A DNA stretch of 64,000 nt from JBKCUI01 sp052161605. Lineage in GTDB: Bacteria; Planctomycetota; Planctomycetia; Pirellulales; Pirellulaceae. The notes beneath the pieces are model-generated. The model made no database searches. It had not been told where the DNA came from and was given only the letters and a program-made list of their open reading frames with translations. Every line of letters starts with the position of its first letter. Position 1 is the first letter of the stretch. The stretch lies in NCBI GenBank assembly GCA_052161605.1, contig CP197409.1. One strand, written 5' to 3'. Position numbers and translations under genes: made by a program. Shown piece after piece: positions 54,367 through 61,707 of the stretch.

Positions 54367-54918
54367 ATGGACGCCGAATTCGATACTTTTCGAGCCTATT
54401 TGACGCTCCTGGCGCGTGGGCAAATTCCTGCCGCTTTGCAGTCGCGTTTAGATGCCTCCGACATTGTCCAAGAGACCTTGTTGGAGGCCTACCGAAAACG
54501 TGAACAATACCGGGGAGAGAATGAACCCAAACAGATTGCAGGCTGGTTACGGCAGTTGCTATCTTGCAATCTCATCGACGCGTTGCGCGCTCAGCGGCGC
54601 GCGTCCCGCGATATCGAACGAGAGCAATCCATAGCGATGTCGCTCGAAGAATCATCCATGGGGCTCGAGCATTTGTTGGCATCGGACCAATCGACCCCAA
54701 GCCAGATCGTTGAACAACAATACCGAGCATTGTTGGTCGCCCAGGCGATTGAGGGATTACCGGAATCGCAACGTGACGCGATCACCTATCGCTACTTTCA
54801 GCGAGCTTCGTTGGAGCAAATTGCAGAGCAGATGAATAAGAGTAAGCCTGCCGTAGCAGGATTGCTAAAACGAGGTCTCGAAGCCTTGAGAGCGAGTCTA
54901 CGAGGAAAGGACCTATGA
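54367..54918 (+). CDS. ECF-type RNA polymerase sigma factor
   Basis: 183 residues. Sigma-2 region at about 25-90 (DASDIVQETLLEAYR) and sigma-4 helix-turn-helix at about 125-180 (LPESQRDAITYRYF, SLEQIAEQMNKSKPAVAGLL). No anti-sigma factor gene is adjacent; the next gene is a membrane kinase whose ATG overlaps the sigma stop by 4 nt (ATGA), so the kinase may control the sigma factor by phosphorylation, a pattern seen in other planctomycete ECF groups. Confidence 0.93.
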   Translation: MDAEFDTFRAYLTLLARGQIPAALQSRLDASDIVQETLLEAYRKREQYRGENEPKQIAGWLRQLLSCNLIDALRAQRRASRDIEREQSIAMSLEESSMGLEHLLASDQSTPSQIVEQQYRALLVAQAIEGLPESQRDAITYRYFQRASLEQIAEQMNKSKPAVAGLLKRGLEALRASLRGKDL

Positions 54919-57900
54919 GTTCGATCGATCCCTCGTCGTCTGACTCCTCAGACAGCTCCTCTGACAACTCTTCAGAGCAGCTCGAGAGAGCCATTGCGGA
55001 ATACCTCGATCTCATCGATCAAGGTGCGGTGTTCGATGTCGAGGCATGGCTGGCTAGCCACCAGTCAATCAGATCCCAATTAGAAGAGTTTCTCGAAACG
55101 GAAAGGGAGTTCGATTCGGCATTTCCGCCTCGAAATGCACCTAGTGTCGGCTCTTTGGATGAAACCTGCGAAATGCCTAGCGGAGCGACAGATTCATCCA
55201 CGCCGTTGCCGTCGGCAAGTGGTCGCAATAAGCTGTTTCGCGGCAAAGACAGGATTGGTCCTTATCAGTTCAATCGATTGCTTGGGGCCGGGGGAATGGG
55301 GCAGGTTTTCGAAGCTTTCGACCCGAATGGAAACTTGGTCGCCGTAAAGGTTTTGTCGCAGCAATGGTCACGATCGCCTGAATCGCTACAGCGTTTCAAG
55401 ATGGAGGGCAAGATTGCCAGCGCCATCAATCACCCTCGCTGCGTTTTTGTGAGGGCTGCCGATGAGGATCAGGGTGTCCCTTACATCGTCATGGAACTCA
55501 TGACGGGTAAGACTTTAAAAGACTTGAGTCAAGAGTCAGGCAAGCTACCTGTCGACAAAGCAATTCGAGTCATCATGGATGTTCTTGATGGGCTCGAGGA
55601 AGCCCATTCGCACGGAATGATCCACCGTGATATCAAGCCGGGGAATTGTTATCTCGAATCGAATGGTCGAGTCAAACTCGGTGATTTCGGCTTGGCACGC
55701 TCAATTGAAGATAGCTCGGAGTTAACTCGCACTGGGGATTTCGTCGGGACTCCATTGTTTGCGTCTCCCGAGCAGGTCAAAGGTCAATCAATTGACGCGC
55801 GTACCGACATTTACTCGGTGTGCGCAACGCTTTATTTTTTGTTAGCGGGACAAGCCCCATTTGCCGGTTCTTCTCCCACGAACGTAATCGCAAGAATTGT
55901 TTCAGAGGATCCCACCCCTCTTCGCAAACTGAACCCCGAAGTTCCAGTATTGCTCGAACGCATCGTGATGCGGGGACTGAGCCGAGACCGCAAGCTCAGG
56001 TTTCAGACGGTAACAGAGTTGAAGCAAGCTCTAGAGCCATTTGTTCGAGGGCGCCACTCGATTGCAGCGTGGGGACGGAGGTTTGCCGCATTTTGCATAG
56101 ACGGTGCATTCACCGCTATACTCGGTGGCATTGCAACTCAATTCGTAAAGACGGAAGATGCGACCGCAGTGCTTCCGTTGGTCAGTTATCTGTGTCTTAT
56201 GGCGCCCCTTCTGATGTACTACCTCCTTTTCGAGGGATTTGGCTATGCCTCTCTTGGCAAGATTCTGTTGAGGCTTCAAATCGCCGACCGTATCACGGGT
56301 GAGAGACCTCATCGCCTCAAAGTCGTTGTGCGTACGCTAGTTGCCTTAATACTTATGGGGATTGGAACGGATCTCTTAACCTACCTTTCAGCCGATCCCT
56401 CTGATACTTTCGGTTGGGTGTTCCGACAGTGGACAGGCTACTTCATTTCTTACACTCTGATTCTGGTTCCGGTTCTATTTACCAAACCGTATCGTTTGTT
56501 GATGCATGATTGGCTGACCGGGACTATGGTCGTTGATCGGCCTCGAAAGTCGGCTCAGCAACAACTCGCCCAATCCGCTTCAGAATTCCAGGCACCACTC
56601 CTCTCGGCTACCTCGTATCCTGAAAAGATAGGAGAGTTTTCGGTCAAGGGGCTAATTCAATCTGGAAGCCGTTGTACGGTTCTTTCGTGCCGTGACGAAA
56701 GTTTGAATCGGAACATATGGGTTTGGATGAGAGACAGTGCCGAGCCTGAGCTTCCTATCGCTCGGCGGGAGTGCGATCGATCGACGAGGCTTAGATGGCT
56801 GAGTAACGGACGATTTAAGGATCGGCAATGGGATGCGTTTCTGGCTCCAACCGGTGCCCCTCTAAAGCATTGGATGACACCCGAGTCACCTTTGGGATGG
56901 AAGGAGACTCGCGGAATCCTAAGGCAGCTCGCAATAGAGATTGAAGAGAGTCAGTGCGAGGATTTGCCAAATCAAATTGAAACATTGGATCAAGTTTGGC
57001 TTGACTCCAGGGGGCGGCTGACCCTGATCGATTGGTCCGTCTCAGATCAACTCGACGGCACATCGCGCAACTCACAATTAGAACAATCTAGAGGCATTTT
57101 GTGCGAAGCGGCCAGGCAGTGCCTCACCGGTACAAGTTTACCGTTGGATTCAGAACGCCGTCCCATCAAGGCATTAGTGCCTGTACATGTGCGAGCTCTA
57201 TTGAGCGAACTTTCAGCCGCTGCCTCGACCGAGACGTCTACGAATTCTAAGGAGACGCCTCCGTTCTCCGTTGGCTCCTTTCTTCAGAAATTGGAATCGC
57301 ATGCCAACAAGCCTACCGAGCCAACCTACGAAAGTCGCTTGTTGGGCTTGGGGGTTGCGATCACTCCAGCATTGCTCTTGCTCGGGATGGTGATGGTAGT
57401 GTCTCGAATGGGCAGCGTTCTGGTTCTGGACAAAATCACCGATCTCATGGTCGCACCGGTTGTTGCGAAAGCGATGATTGATGAGGGAGAAGACCATGGC
57501 GTCTGGTCCGGCTCTGGGAATGAAAGTGGGCTAACAAAGCCAGAGCTAGAACAGTGGCTCGCTGGGCAACCAGATCGACTGGAGACGCTCAAGGATCTGT
57601 ACAGTCGACGTTATCCACAATTGAGCGGATTTGCTGGGGTCTTAGCAAAAGAGACGAAACTGGTTGAGGATCCGGTCGGTCAGTTGGATAAGGTGGTAAT
57701 AGAATGGAAAGACGAGCGATGCGTTGCAGTAAATTGGAAGAGCGATGACGATCGAACAGAATTCGACCTTGCTGCGATCGCTCGATTGGTCCAAGCTCCC
57801 ACTGATGCGAAGCCGCAAGAGTTACTTCGGCGCAGTTCCATCATTCTGACCATCGTCACGCTCACCCCCTTTCTACTTTGGATCGGCTGGGCGGGAGTGA

Positions 57901-58193
57901 CCGGCGGGGGGCTTTCCATGTGGATCTCGGGTTTGCAAGTCGTCCGTGCTGATGGAACGCCTGCAAGTTGGCTAATTCGGCTGATTCGGCCTCTATTGGC
58001 TGGCATACCCTTCTTAGTTCTACAAGCCTTTATTACCTGGAACGACCTGAACAATCCCAACCTTCTCTGGCTATCCAGTTTGGCTCACCAGGTACTGTTG
58101 TGGCTGTTTCTGATTTATGCCATTTTGGTGGTGGCATTTCCGAGGAGAGCACCTCACGACTGGCTTTTGGGTACCCATCTCGTGGCCAAGTAA
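54915..58193 (+). CDS. Giant Ser/Thr kinase with RDD domains and a degenerate second kinase-like domain
   Basis: 1092 residues. A Ser-rich N-terminus leads to an intact kinase domain (about 113-375) with GAGGMGQVF, VAVKVL, HRDIKPGN (about 237) and GDFG (about 257). Then an RDD-like membrane region (about 385-545, starting AWGRRFAAFCIDGAF), a second kinase-like stretch (about 570-790) that lacks HRD and DFG but keeps LDQVWLDSRGRLTLIDWSV, a transmembrane helix (about 815-835), an extracytoplasmic-looking segment, and another RDD-like module (about 930-1092, FPRRAPHDWLLGTHLV). Encoded in overlap with the sigma factor gene. The pseudokinase and RDD duplication are by-eye assignments. Confidence 0.82.
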   Translation: MSSIDPSSSDSSDSSSDNSSEQLERAIAEYLDLIDQGAVFDVEAWLASHQSIRSQLEEFLETEREFDSAFPPRNAPSVGSLDETCEMPSGATDSSTPLPSASGRNKLFRGKDRIGPYQFNRLLGAGGMGQVFEAFDPNGNLVAVKVLSQQWSRSPESLQRFKMEGKIASAINHPRCVFVRAADEDQGVPYIVMELMTGKTLKDLSQESGKLPVDKAIRVIMDVLDGLEEAHSHGMIHRDIKPGNCYLESNGRVKLGDFGLARSIEDSSELTRTGDFVGTPLFASPEQVKGQSIDARTDIYSVCATLYFLLAGQAPFAGSSPTNVIARIVSEDPTPLRKLNPEVPVLLERIVMRGLSRDRKLRFQTVTELKQALEPFVRGRHSIAAWGRRFAAFCIDGAFTAILGGIATQFVKTEDATAVLPLVSYLCLMAPLLMYYLLFEGFGYASLGKILLRLQIADRITGERPHRLKVVVRTLVALILMGIGTDLLTYLSADPSDTFGWVFRQWTGYFISYTLILVPVLFTKPYRLLMHDWLTGTMVVDRPRKSAQQQLAQSASEFQAPLLSATSYPEKIGEFSVKGLIQSGSRCTVLSCRDESLNRNIWVWMRDSAEPELPIARRECDRSTRLRWLSNGRFKDRQWDAFLAPTGAPLKHWMTPESPLGWKETRGILRQLAIEIEESQCEDLPNQIETLDQVWLDSRGRLTLIDWSVSDQLDGTSRNSQLEQSRGILCEAARQCLTGTSLPLDSERRPIKALVPVHVRALLSELSAAASTETSTNSKETPPFSVGSFLQKLESHANKPTEPTYESRLLGLGVAITPALLLLGMVMVVSRMGSVLVLDKITDLMVAPVVAKAMIDEGEDHGVWSGSGNESGLTKPELEQWLAGQPDRLETLKDLYSRRYPQLSGFAGVLAKETKLVEDPVGQLDKVVIEWKDERCVAVNWKSDDDRTEFDLAAIARLVQAPTDAKPQELLRRSSIILTIVTLTPFLLWIGWAGVTGGGLSMWISGLQVVRADGTPASWLIRLIRPLLAGIPFLVLQAFITWNDLNNPNLLWLSSLAHQVLLWLFLIYAILVVAFPRRAPHDWLLGTHLVAK

Positions 58194-58235
58194 AACGTAC
58201 TATCCTGTGCGTTTAGCAACACGCTGGCCCCGCAT

Positions 58236-58294
58236 GCTAAGTAGTATGGCAGGAGTCCGCAGCAATGCGGCCCAAATGCCGATCGCCGGTTAGC
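58236..58294 (-). repeat. attC-like site A
   Basis: GCTAAG (58236-58241) and GTTAGC (58289-58294) bracket an imperfect hairpin: GGCA/TGCC (58248-58251, 58277-58280) and CCGC/GCGG (58257-58260, 58267-58270) with loop AGCAAT. Read on the minus strand the final box is CTTAGC instead of GTTAGC, so its cleavage base is altered. Short (59 bp) and unlike B and C inside. Confidence 0.4.
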
Positions 58295-58430
58295 GGAGCA
58301 CGCGCTCATGCCCGGAGGTCGAGTGTCGTATCCGACCTTGCTGACGTGTCATTCACAGTCAGAGACAGTCTCTGACATCGCAATATCGTACCACAGGGGA
58401 CGTCAACATTCAGCAGGGAAGAGAGTGCGA
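58289..58430 (+). repeat. 142-bp repeat, copy 1
   Basis: Aligns with 60525-60665 from GTTAGCGGAG through TGCCCGGAGGTCGAGTG, ACCA(C/T)AGGGGAC and TCAACATTCAG to an AGT(G/A)CGA end, with one indel near the end and otherwise only substitutions. In both cases it abuts the GTTAGC box of an attC-like site. It contains a dyad at 58358-58376. Confidence 0.85.
58358..58376. promoter_or_regulatory. 19-bp perfect dyad
   Basis: GTCAGAGAC (58358-58366), a central A, and GTCTCTGAC (58368-58376). The single-base centre is too tight for an RNA hairpin, so a dimeric regulator site or cruciform is more likely. The second 142-bp copy keeps only part of the symmetry. Confidence 0.4.
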
Positions 58431-58507
58431 TCGATTGACTGTAGATACCACTGGCTTGCCCAGTGGAGTTTCATGTTTCTCGCTAAATCAATCGCACCGC
58501 CTGCCCC

Positions 58508-58548
58508 CCCCTCTTTTCTCGGTGGCTTTGCCGCCGAGAAAAGAGGGG
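58508..58548. terminator. Very strong stem-loop, possible bidirectional terminator
   Basis: Arms of 19 bp, 58508-58526 and 58530-58548, with one T-G wobble and a 3-base TTT loop (58527-58529). It lies between the 3' ends of the kinase gene and the membrane protein gene, which converge here. No T-tract follows on either side, so a repeat-derived palindrome is an alternative. A smaller 7-bp stem is at 58448-58466. Confidence 0.5.
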
Positions 58549-58685
58549 CATACGGGGGCTGAGCGGTTGTGTAGCGAGAAGCGTAACAATCCAACCGGCA
58601 AGCTGGAGGCATTCCAGAGCCTTGAAGCTCGTCGCGTTCCTTCATTACTAACTACATCGTAAATCGAGTCGACGTCGAAAAACTA

Positions 58686-59102
58686 TCATTTCAAAATGCC
58701 GACTAAATGGCGATTGCGGTCGAGCGCGTTGCTTTGGCGTTTCCCCGTACAGACGATTGCGTACATGACCACACCAGTAACAAGACCGACTGGAAAAGCG
58801 ATGTAGGATTTGGCAAGCAGGAATGCGAAAGATGCCGGGGGGGCAACCAAGAGTGCACCTAGAATCGGAGACATAAAACCGAACATAGCCCATATTCGAA
58901 GCTCCCTATCTTTCAAAACAAAACTGGCGATGCTCCAAATTAGCATTGATGCCACGCACACATAATGAGTCCAAAAATCATTAATCCCTGGGAAAACGGG
59001 CGTTCCTAGGTACATTAGAATTAATCCACCCCAGCCCATTAAAGCAGCAGTCCCACACACAATAGGTAATCGCAAAAGCCAAGATCTCATACCTTTCGAC
59101 AC
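58686..59102 (-). CDS. Small four-helix membrane protein
   Basis: 138 residues from GTG 59102; ATG 59090 gives 134 and is also possible. Four hydrophobic segments (about 10-30, 38-60, 68-92, 95-118) with MSPILGALLVAPPASFAFLL and FPVGLVTGVVMYAIV. I do not recognise the family. It is the last gene of the presumed second cassette in minus-strand reading, with its 3' end facing the palindrome-rich stretch. Confidence 0.6.
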   Translation of the reverse strand: MSKGMRSWLLRLPIVCGTAALMGWGGLILMYLGTPVFPGINDFWTHYVCVASMLIWSIASFVLKDRELRIWAMFGFMSPILGALLVAPPASFAFLLAKSYIAFPVGLVTGVVMYAIVCTGKRQSNALDRNRHLVGILK

Positions 59103-59217
59103 CTTTCTCAGATCTGTTTTTCAAACCTTTAGTCGATACTCAGTCTAACTGTTGTTTAGGGTACGTGTTAACGCCGAACCGCAATAGAGTGCCAAACTTT
59201 TCATCAACAAAGCCTAT

Positions 59218-59817
59218 TTATGTTCTGTCCTGCTGTGTCGGCATAGCATCGAGTATCCAGTCGGCAATCTCAATGCGGAAGTCAGCGTGTGCGCGGGCCT
59301 GAGCGACGGCAAACGAGTCACAATAAGTCTCATATTCTAGTCTGTCGTAGTGGTATTCCAAGTAAACACCGTCATCGGTTGCATACTGCACTATTCTTGC
59401 AAGATGCGGACGATTGGCGGTCAAGCTAGTGTATTTGCCCTCGGAAATGAACCCGAATTGGAATTCGCCAGTTGGTTCGTTGCGATCCTCATCCAACCTT
59501 GCAATTTCCATTACTCTCGGCAGGCGTCGAGCAAATTCCGTAATGAGCGTCGCGAAGTCGCTGATCGCGGCAGTTTCAGGGATGTTGCCCCATTTGATAA
59601 TCTGCCACCATCCAAGACTCCTATTGCCACGTGCCAGTCTTCGAACAAGCCATTCCGAAAATTGTCGAAATGGTGGAACTTCTGCCAAGGAATGGTTGCT
59701 GCTTTTGATGGCAAACTGATAGCCATCGATAAACGATTTGACCTCGCCAATAGTCGTGACGCCATAAGCCGCCGGGTGTAGGCCCATGTCCGATAGTACA
59801 GCGTAGATGTTTGTCAT
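59218..59817 (-). CDS. Hypothetical protein, about 199 residues
   Basis: Soluble, no signal peptide; family not recognised. Start ATG 59817 or 59787 (MGLHPAAYGV). Features: an aromatic/basic PFRQFSEWLVRRLARGNRS segment, a SLGWWQIIKWGN motif, and a C-terminal acidic aromatic run (GVYLEYHYDRLEYETY). The upstream gene stops about 113 nt away at 59930. Codon usage seems coherent over the whole frame, so it is likely a real gene. Confidence 0.6.
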   Translation of the reverse strand: MTNIYAVLSDMGLHPAAYGVTTIGEVKSFIDGYQFAIKSSNHSLAEVPPFRQFSEWLVRRLARGNRSLGWWQIIKWGNIPETAAISDFATLITEFARRLPRVMEIARLDEDRNEPTGEFQFGFISEGKYTSLTANRPHLARIVQYATDDGVYLEYHYDRLEYETYCDSFAVAQARAHADFRIEIADWILDAMPTQQDRT

Positions 59818-59929
59818 TCGATCTAGTATTTATTGTCAAAAGCGAGCATTACCGACAACAAGTGGTTGGCTTATCGCAAGTCAAAACGGCCGGTCGAGTG
59901 CTTCGTGGGCGAACTGCTGTTACCTCATT

Positions 59930-60100
59930 TTATCGAGTCAAGTCGGGACTGTCTCGCCACGCTTGCGTTAGTTTCATCGCAATCTTGATTCGTTCAATCG
60001 CCAAGTCCATATCGGAAACTCGGAAGAGTATCTCCGAATCAAGTATTGGCAACTCACCCTCGGGCAGTCGACAAGTTTCTTCAAAACCACCGTCAACCAT
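59930..60100 (-). CDS. Small hypothetical protein (56 residues)
   Basis: Reads MVDGGFEETCRL to QAWRDSPDLTR with TAA at 59930-59932. Acidic N-terminal half (PEGELPILDSEILFRVSD), amphipathic C-terminal helix (MDLAIERIKIAMKLTQAW). The ATG at 60100 lies 26 nt after the TAA of the membrane gene that ends at 60127, so the two could be translated from one mRNA. No family recognised. The even composition and clean frame favour a gene, but its size limits certainty. Confidence 0.5.
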   Translation of the reverse strand: MVDGGFEETCRLPEGELPILDSEILFRVSDMDLAIERIKIAMKLTQAWRDSPDLTR

Positions 60101-60126
60101 TGCGTTGATAGCTAGGGTGGATTTCT

Positions 60127-60459
60127 TTACGTGGCTTGCTGTTTGTCCCGGGGCTGTCGATTTAAGAGTTCATCCATTTGAACAATTGTAATCATTTTTG
60201 TTTCGAGGGCAGATGCAACTAGTAACGACAAGCGAAGGCCTGACAACGTGCCTACAATCGCTCCAGTGATTACGCCTGGTACACCAAAAACGATTCCTGG
60301 TGTAGCGCAAATTGCTGCACATCCCGGTACCACCGCAACGGGAACATATTTCATTGCATCAAGGGCACGTTGTGTTGCATCTGCAACGCGCTGAGAATCG
60401 GCGTATATTCGCGACAATTGAGAATTCTTTCTGTAATGAGCTAACGAAAAAAGGATCAA
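60127..60459 (-). CDS. Small membrane protein, Gly/Val-rich helix
   Basis: Up to 110 residues. ATG 60459 lies inside attC-like site B; later candidates include TTG in the SQLSRIYAD stretch and ATG 60354. A hydrophobic Gly-rich segment (YVPVAVVPGCAAICATPGIVFGVPGVITGAIVGTL) spans about residues 37-75, followed by a charged tail. Nothing recognised. If B is a cassette boundary, this would be the first gene of the second cassette, beginning almost at its edge as is usual for cassettes. Confidence 0.5.
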   Translation of the reverse strand: MILFSLAHYRKNSQLSRIYADSQRVADATQRALDAMKYVPVAVVPGCAAICATPGIVFGVPGVITGAIVGTLSGLRLSLLVASALETKMITIVQMDELLNRQPRDKQQAT

Positions 60460-60530
60460 TCACGTCGAGCGGAAATCATGGACCGCCGAAGCCCCCGGAA
60501 ACGAGACGAGGAATGCAAGCACTGGTTAGC
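60440..60530 (-). repeat. attC-like site B
   Basis: GCTAAC (60440-60445) and GTTAGC (60525-60530), exact complements. Inner arms pair imperfectly (CAATCACGTCGAG against CATTCCTCGTCTCG in reverse complement). Strongly similar to site C across the whole length, including GGATCA, AGCGG, ATCATGGACCGCC and GAATGCA. Confidence 0.5.
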
Positions 60531-60665
60531 GGAGTACGCGTTCTTGCCCGGAGGTCGAGTGCCGTCGTCCGCATTGCTTACATGCCATCTTCGGTCAAAG
60601 ACTGGCTATGACATAGCACAATTGTACCATAGGGGACTTCAACATTCAGAAGGGGGAAAGTACGA
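60525..60665 (+). repeat. 142-bp repeat, copy 2 (141 bp)
   Basis: Second copy of 58289-58430, in the same orientation and again immediately beside the GTTAGC box. In the minus-strand reading it is the 3' end of the cassette that carries the 60795-61286 gene. Spurious frames here (such as around 60478-60669) only translate the repeat. Confidence 0.85.
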
Positions 60666-60794
60666 GTGACCATCTTTTCTGCTCGTCGCGTTATTTTTGA
60701 GTTGAAACGAGTGGCGATCTATCTTCAACGGAATTCAGCCTAAGGGTAAAGCCAGATTGTCCATTAAAAATCCACCAGACGTCGCCACTTCCAT

Positions 60795-61286
60795 TCACAC
60801 CGTCGTTTTAAGACGTTTACGTAGAAGCCAGGTGGCAAACAAGGTATTAGGTATTGTAGCAATCAAGAGTAAAAAAATGGCAGCATCCCAGTGCCAGACG
60901 TTGAGTAGGTGTTCAATCAACGTGCCACTTTCACTGCCGAAAAGAGGACCCAAATCTTTGGTGTTGATTATTCCAGCACTGAGCAATTTTGATTGCAGTC
61001 CAGACATAACGATCCACAACGGACCAGTCAGGAGCAAGAGGAATGCACCAGACCGTACAAACCAGTGTCGACGGTCGGTTTGCAACGACTGCGAATCGTG
61101 TGATGTTGGTTGATACGCATCGGTGATCATGGATAGTTTGGTGTTTGCGTGACGGCACAACCGAGTAGCGTAGACTAGTCGAGTGGCTTGCTTAGCACGA
61201 ATAAATTGGACGCATGGGTCAATAAGCCCCTTCTGCTTTCGATTGATGACGAGACAACAACCTGCTAACGAAAAAGGATCATTCAA
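60795..61286 (-). CDS. Small two-helix membrane protein
   Basis: Open from 61286; the first 52 codons overlap site C and read poorly, so ATG 61130 (MITDAYQPTSHD, 111 residues) is the likelier start. Two hydrophobic helices (SGAFLLLLTGPLWIVMSGL and AAIFLLLIATIPNTLFATWLL) and a basic C-terminus (RKRLKTTV). Family not recognised. It occupies the unit between sites B and C, with the 142-bp repeat after it in the minus-strand reading, so it is the clearest single-gene cassette candidate. Confidence 0.55.
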   Translation of the reverse strand: MNDPFSLAGCCLVINRKQKGLIDPCVQFIRAKQATRLVYATRLCRHANTKLSMITDAYQPTSHDSQSLQTDRRHWFVRSGAFLLLLTGPLWIVMSGLQSKLLSAGIINTKDLGPLFGSESGTLIEHLLNVWHWDAAIFLLLIATIPNTLFATWLLRKRLKTTV

Positions 61287-61354
61287 GTCCAGCGGGGATC
61301 ATGGACCGCCCAATCTCACGGGATCGAAACGTCGAATGCATCAACTGGTTCGTC
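61264..61354 (-). repeat. attC-like site C
   Basis: GCTAAC (61264-61269) and GTTCGTC (61348-61354). The inner arms GATCATTC and GAATGCATC pair with one extra base on the right-hand arm (reverse complement GATGCATTC). Compared with site B the spacing differs by one base and roughly four fifths of positions agree by eye. Confidence 0.5.
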
Positions 61355-61372
61355 GGCTCTTTTGCCCTGCAC

Positions 61373-61400
61373 ATGACATTACCGATTTTTCGCGTATAAT
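61373..61400 (+). promoter_or_regulatory. Sigma-70-type promoter for the small gene pair
   Basis: ATGACA (61373-61378, one mismatch to TTGACA), a 16-nt spacer, and a perfect TATAAT (61395-61400), 24 nt before ATG 61424, which has a GAAAGGAAAT ribosome-binding site. It is the best promoter match in the window and lies just outside site C. Confidence 0.6.
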
Positions 61401-61423
61401 CTAGGCTTCATGCGAAAGGAAAT

Positions 61424-61678
61424 ATGATGTTATCAGATCAATCGAGGCTGATCGCTCTTGAATCGAAGAAAATCTATGATGAGCGGCTTCGTGAGAAGCT
61501 CGAGAGCAGCGATCACGGAAAGTTCGTCTGTATCGAACCGAAGTCAGGCGATTATTTCGTCGGAGAAACATTTGATGATGCCGTTAACCACGCGATCGAC
61601 GCTCATCCGGACCGGCGGACGCATACATTGCGAATTGGCCATTCCGCAGCACTGCACCTGGGAGTCCTGGTTCGGTGA
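61424..61678 (+). CDS. Small protein resembling DUF5678-type partner
   Basis: 84 residues starting MMLSDQ. Central segment HGKFVCIEPKSGDYFVGETFDDAVNHAI and the His-rich HPDRRTHTLRIGH tail resemble small proteins (DUF5678-like) encoded beside retropepsin-like proteases. The assignment is by eye. The next gene starts 29 nt downstream on the same strand, so they form an operon under the promoter at 61373. Confidence 0.6.
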   Translation: MMLSDQSRLIALESKKIYDERLREKLESSDHGKFVCIEPKSGDYFVGETFDDAVNHAIDAHPDRRTHTLRIGHSAALHLGVLVR

Positions 61679-61707
61679 AGGGCATCGTTGACAGCGAGTT
61701 GTGAGCA

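Larger units (their letters stand above)
58194..58685. other. Palindrome-rich non-coding stretch
   Basis: 492 bases between the kinase gene stop and the stop of the membrane protein gene on the other strand. It contains attC-like site A (58236-58294), a 142-bp repeat (58289-58430), a 19-bp dyad (58358-58376), a 7-bp stem (58448-58466) and a 19-bp stem (58508-58548). Small frames here only translate these repeats. No gene is supported. Confidence 0.75.
58236..61354 (-). mobile_element. Possible integrase-less integron cassette cluster
   Basis: Three sites with terminal GCTAA(C/G) and GTT(A/C)G boxes flank small unrecognised genes. Sites B and C are homologous over about 85 bp, share imperfect inner complementarity, and are separated by a unit that begins and ends with matching boxes, as expected for a cassette. 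The extra unpaired base in C lies on the side that implies a minus-strand reading, which agrees with the gene orientation. No IntI is visible. Inference from sequence pattern; a covariance-model search is needed. Alternative: a family of chromosomal palindromic repeats. Confidence 0.4.

Noticed and set aside
58308..58662. Plus and minus frames with similar peptides near 58308-58562 and 60478-60669
   Set aside because: The similarity comes from translating the shared 142-bp repeat, not from a protein family.
59126..59170. attI-like string on the minus strand (CCCTAAACAACAGTTAGAC) just upstream of the 59102 gene
   Set aside because: It resembles the simple-site part of attI1 and has a perfect GTTAGAC box, but there is no matching GTCTAAC box at the far end, no integrase, and a short A/T-rich string can match by chance.
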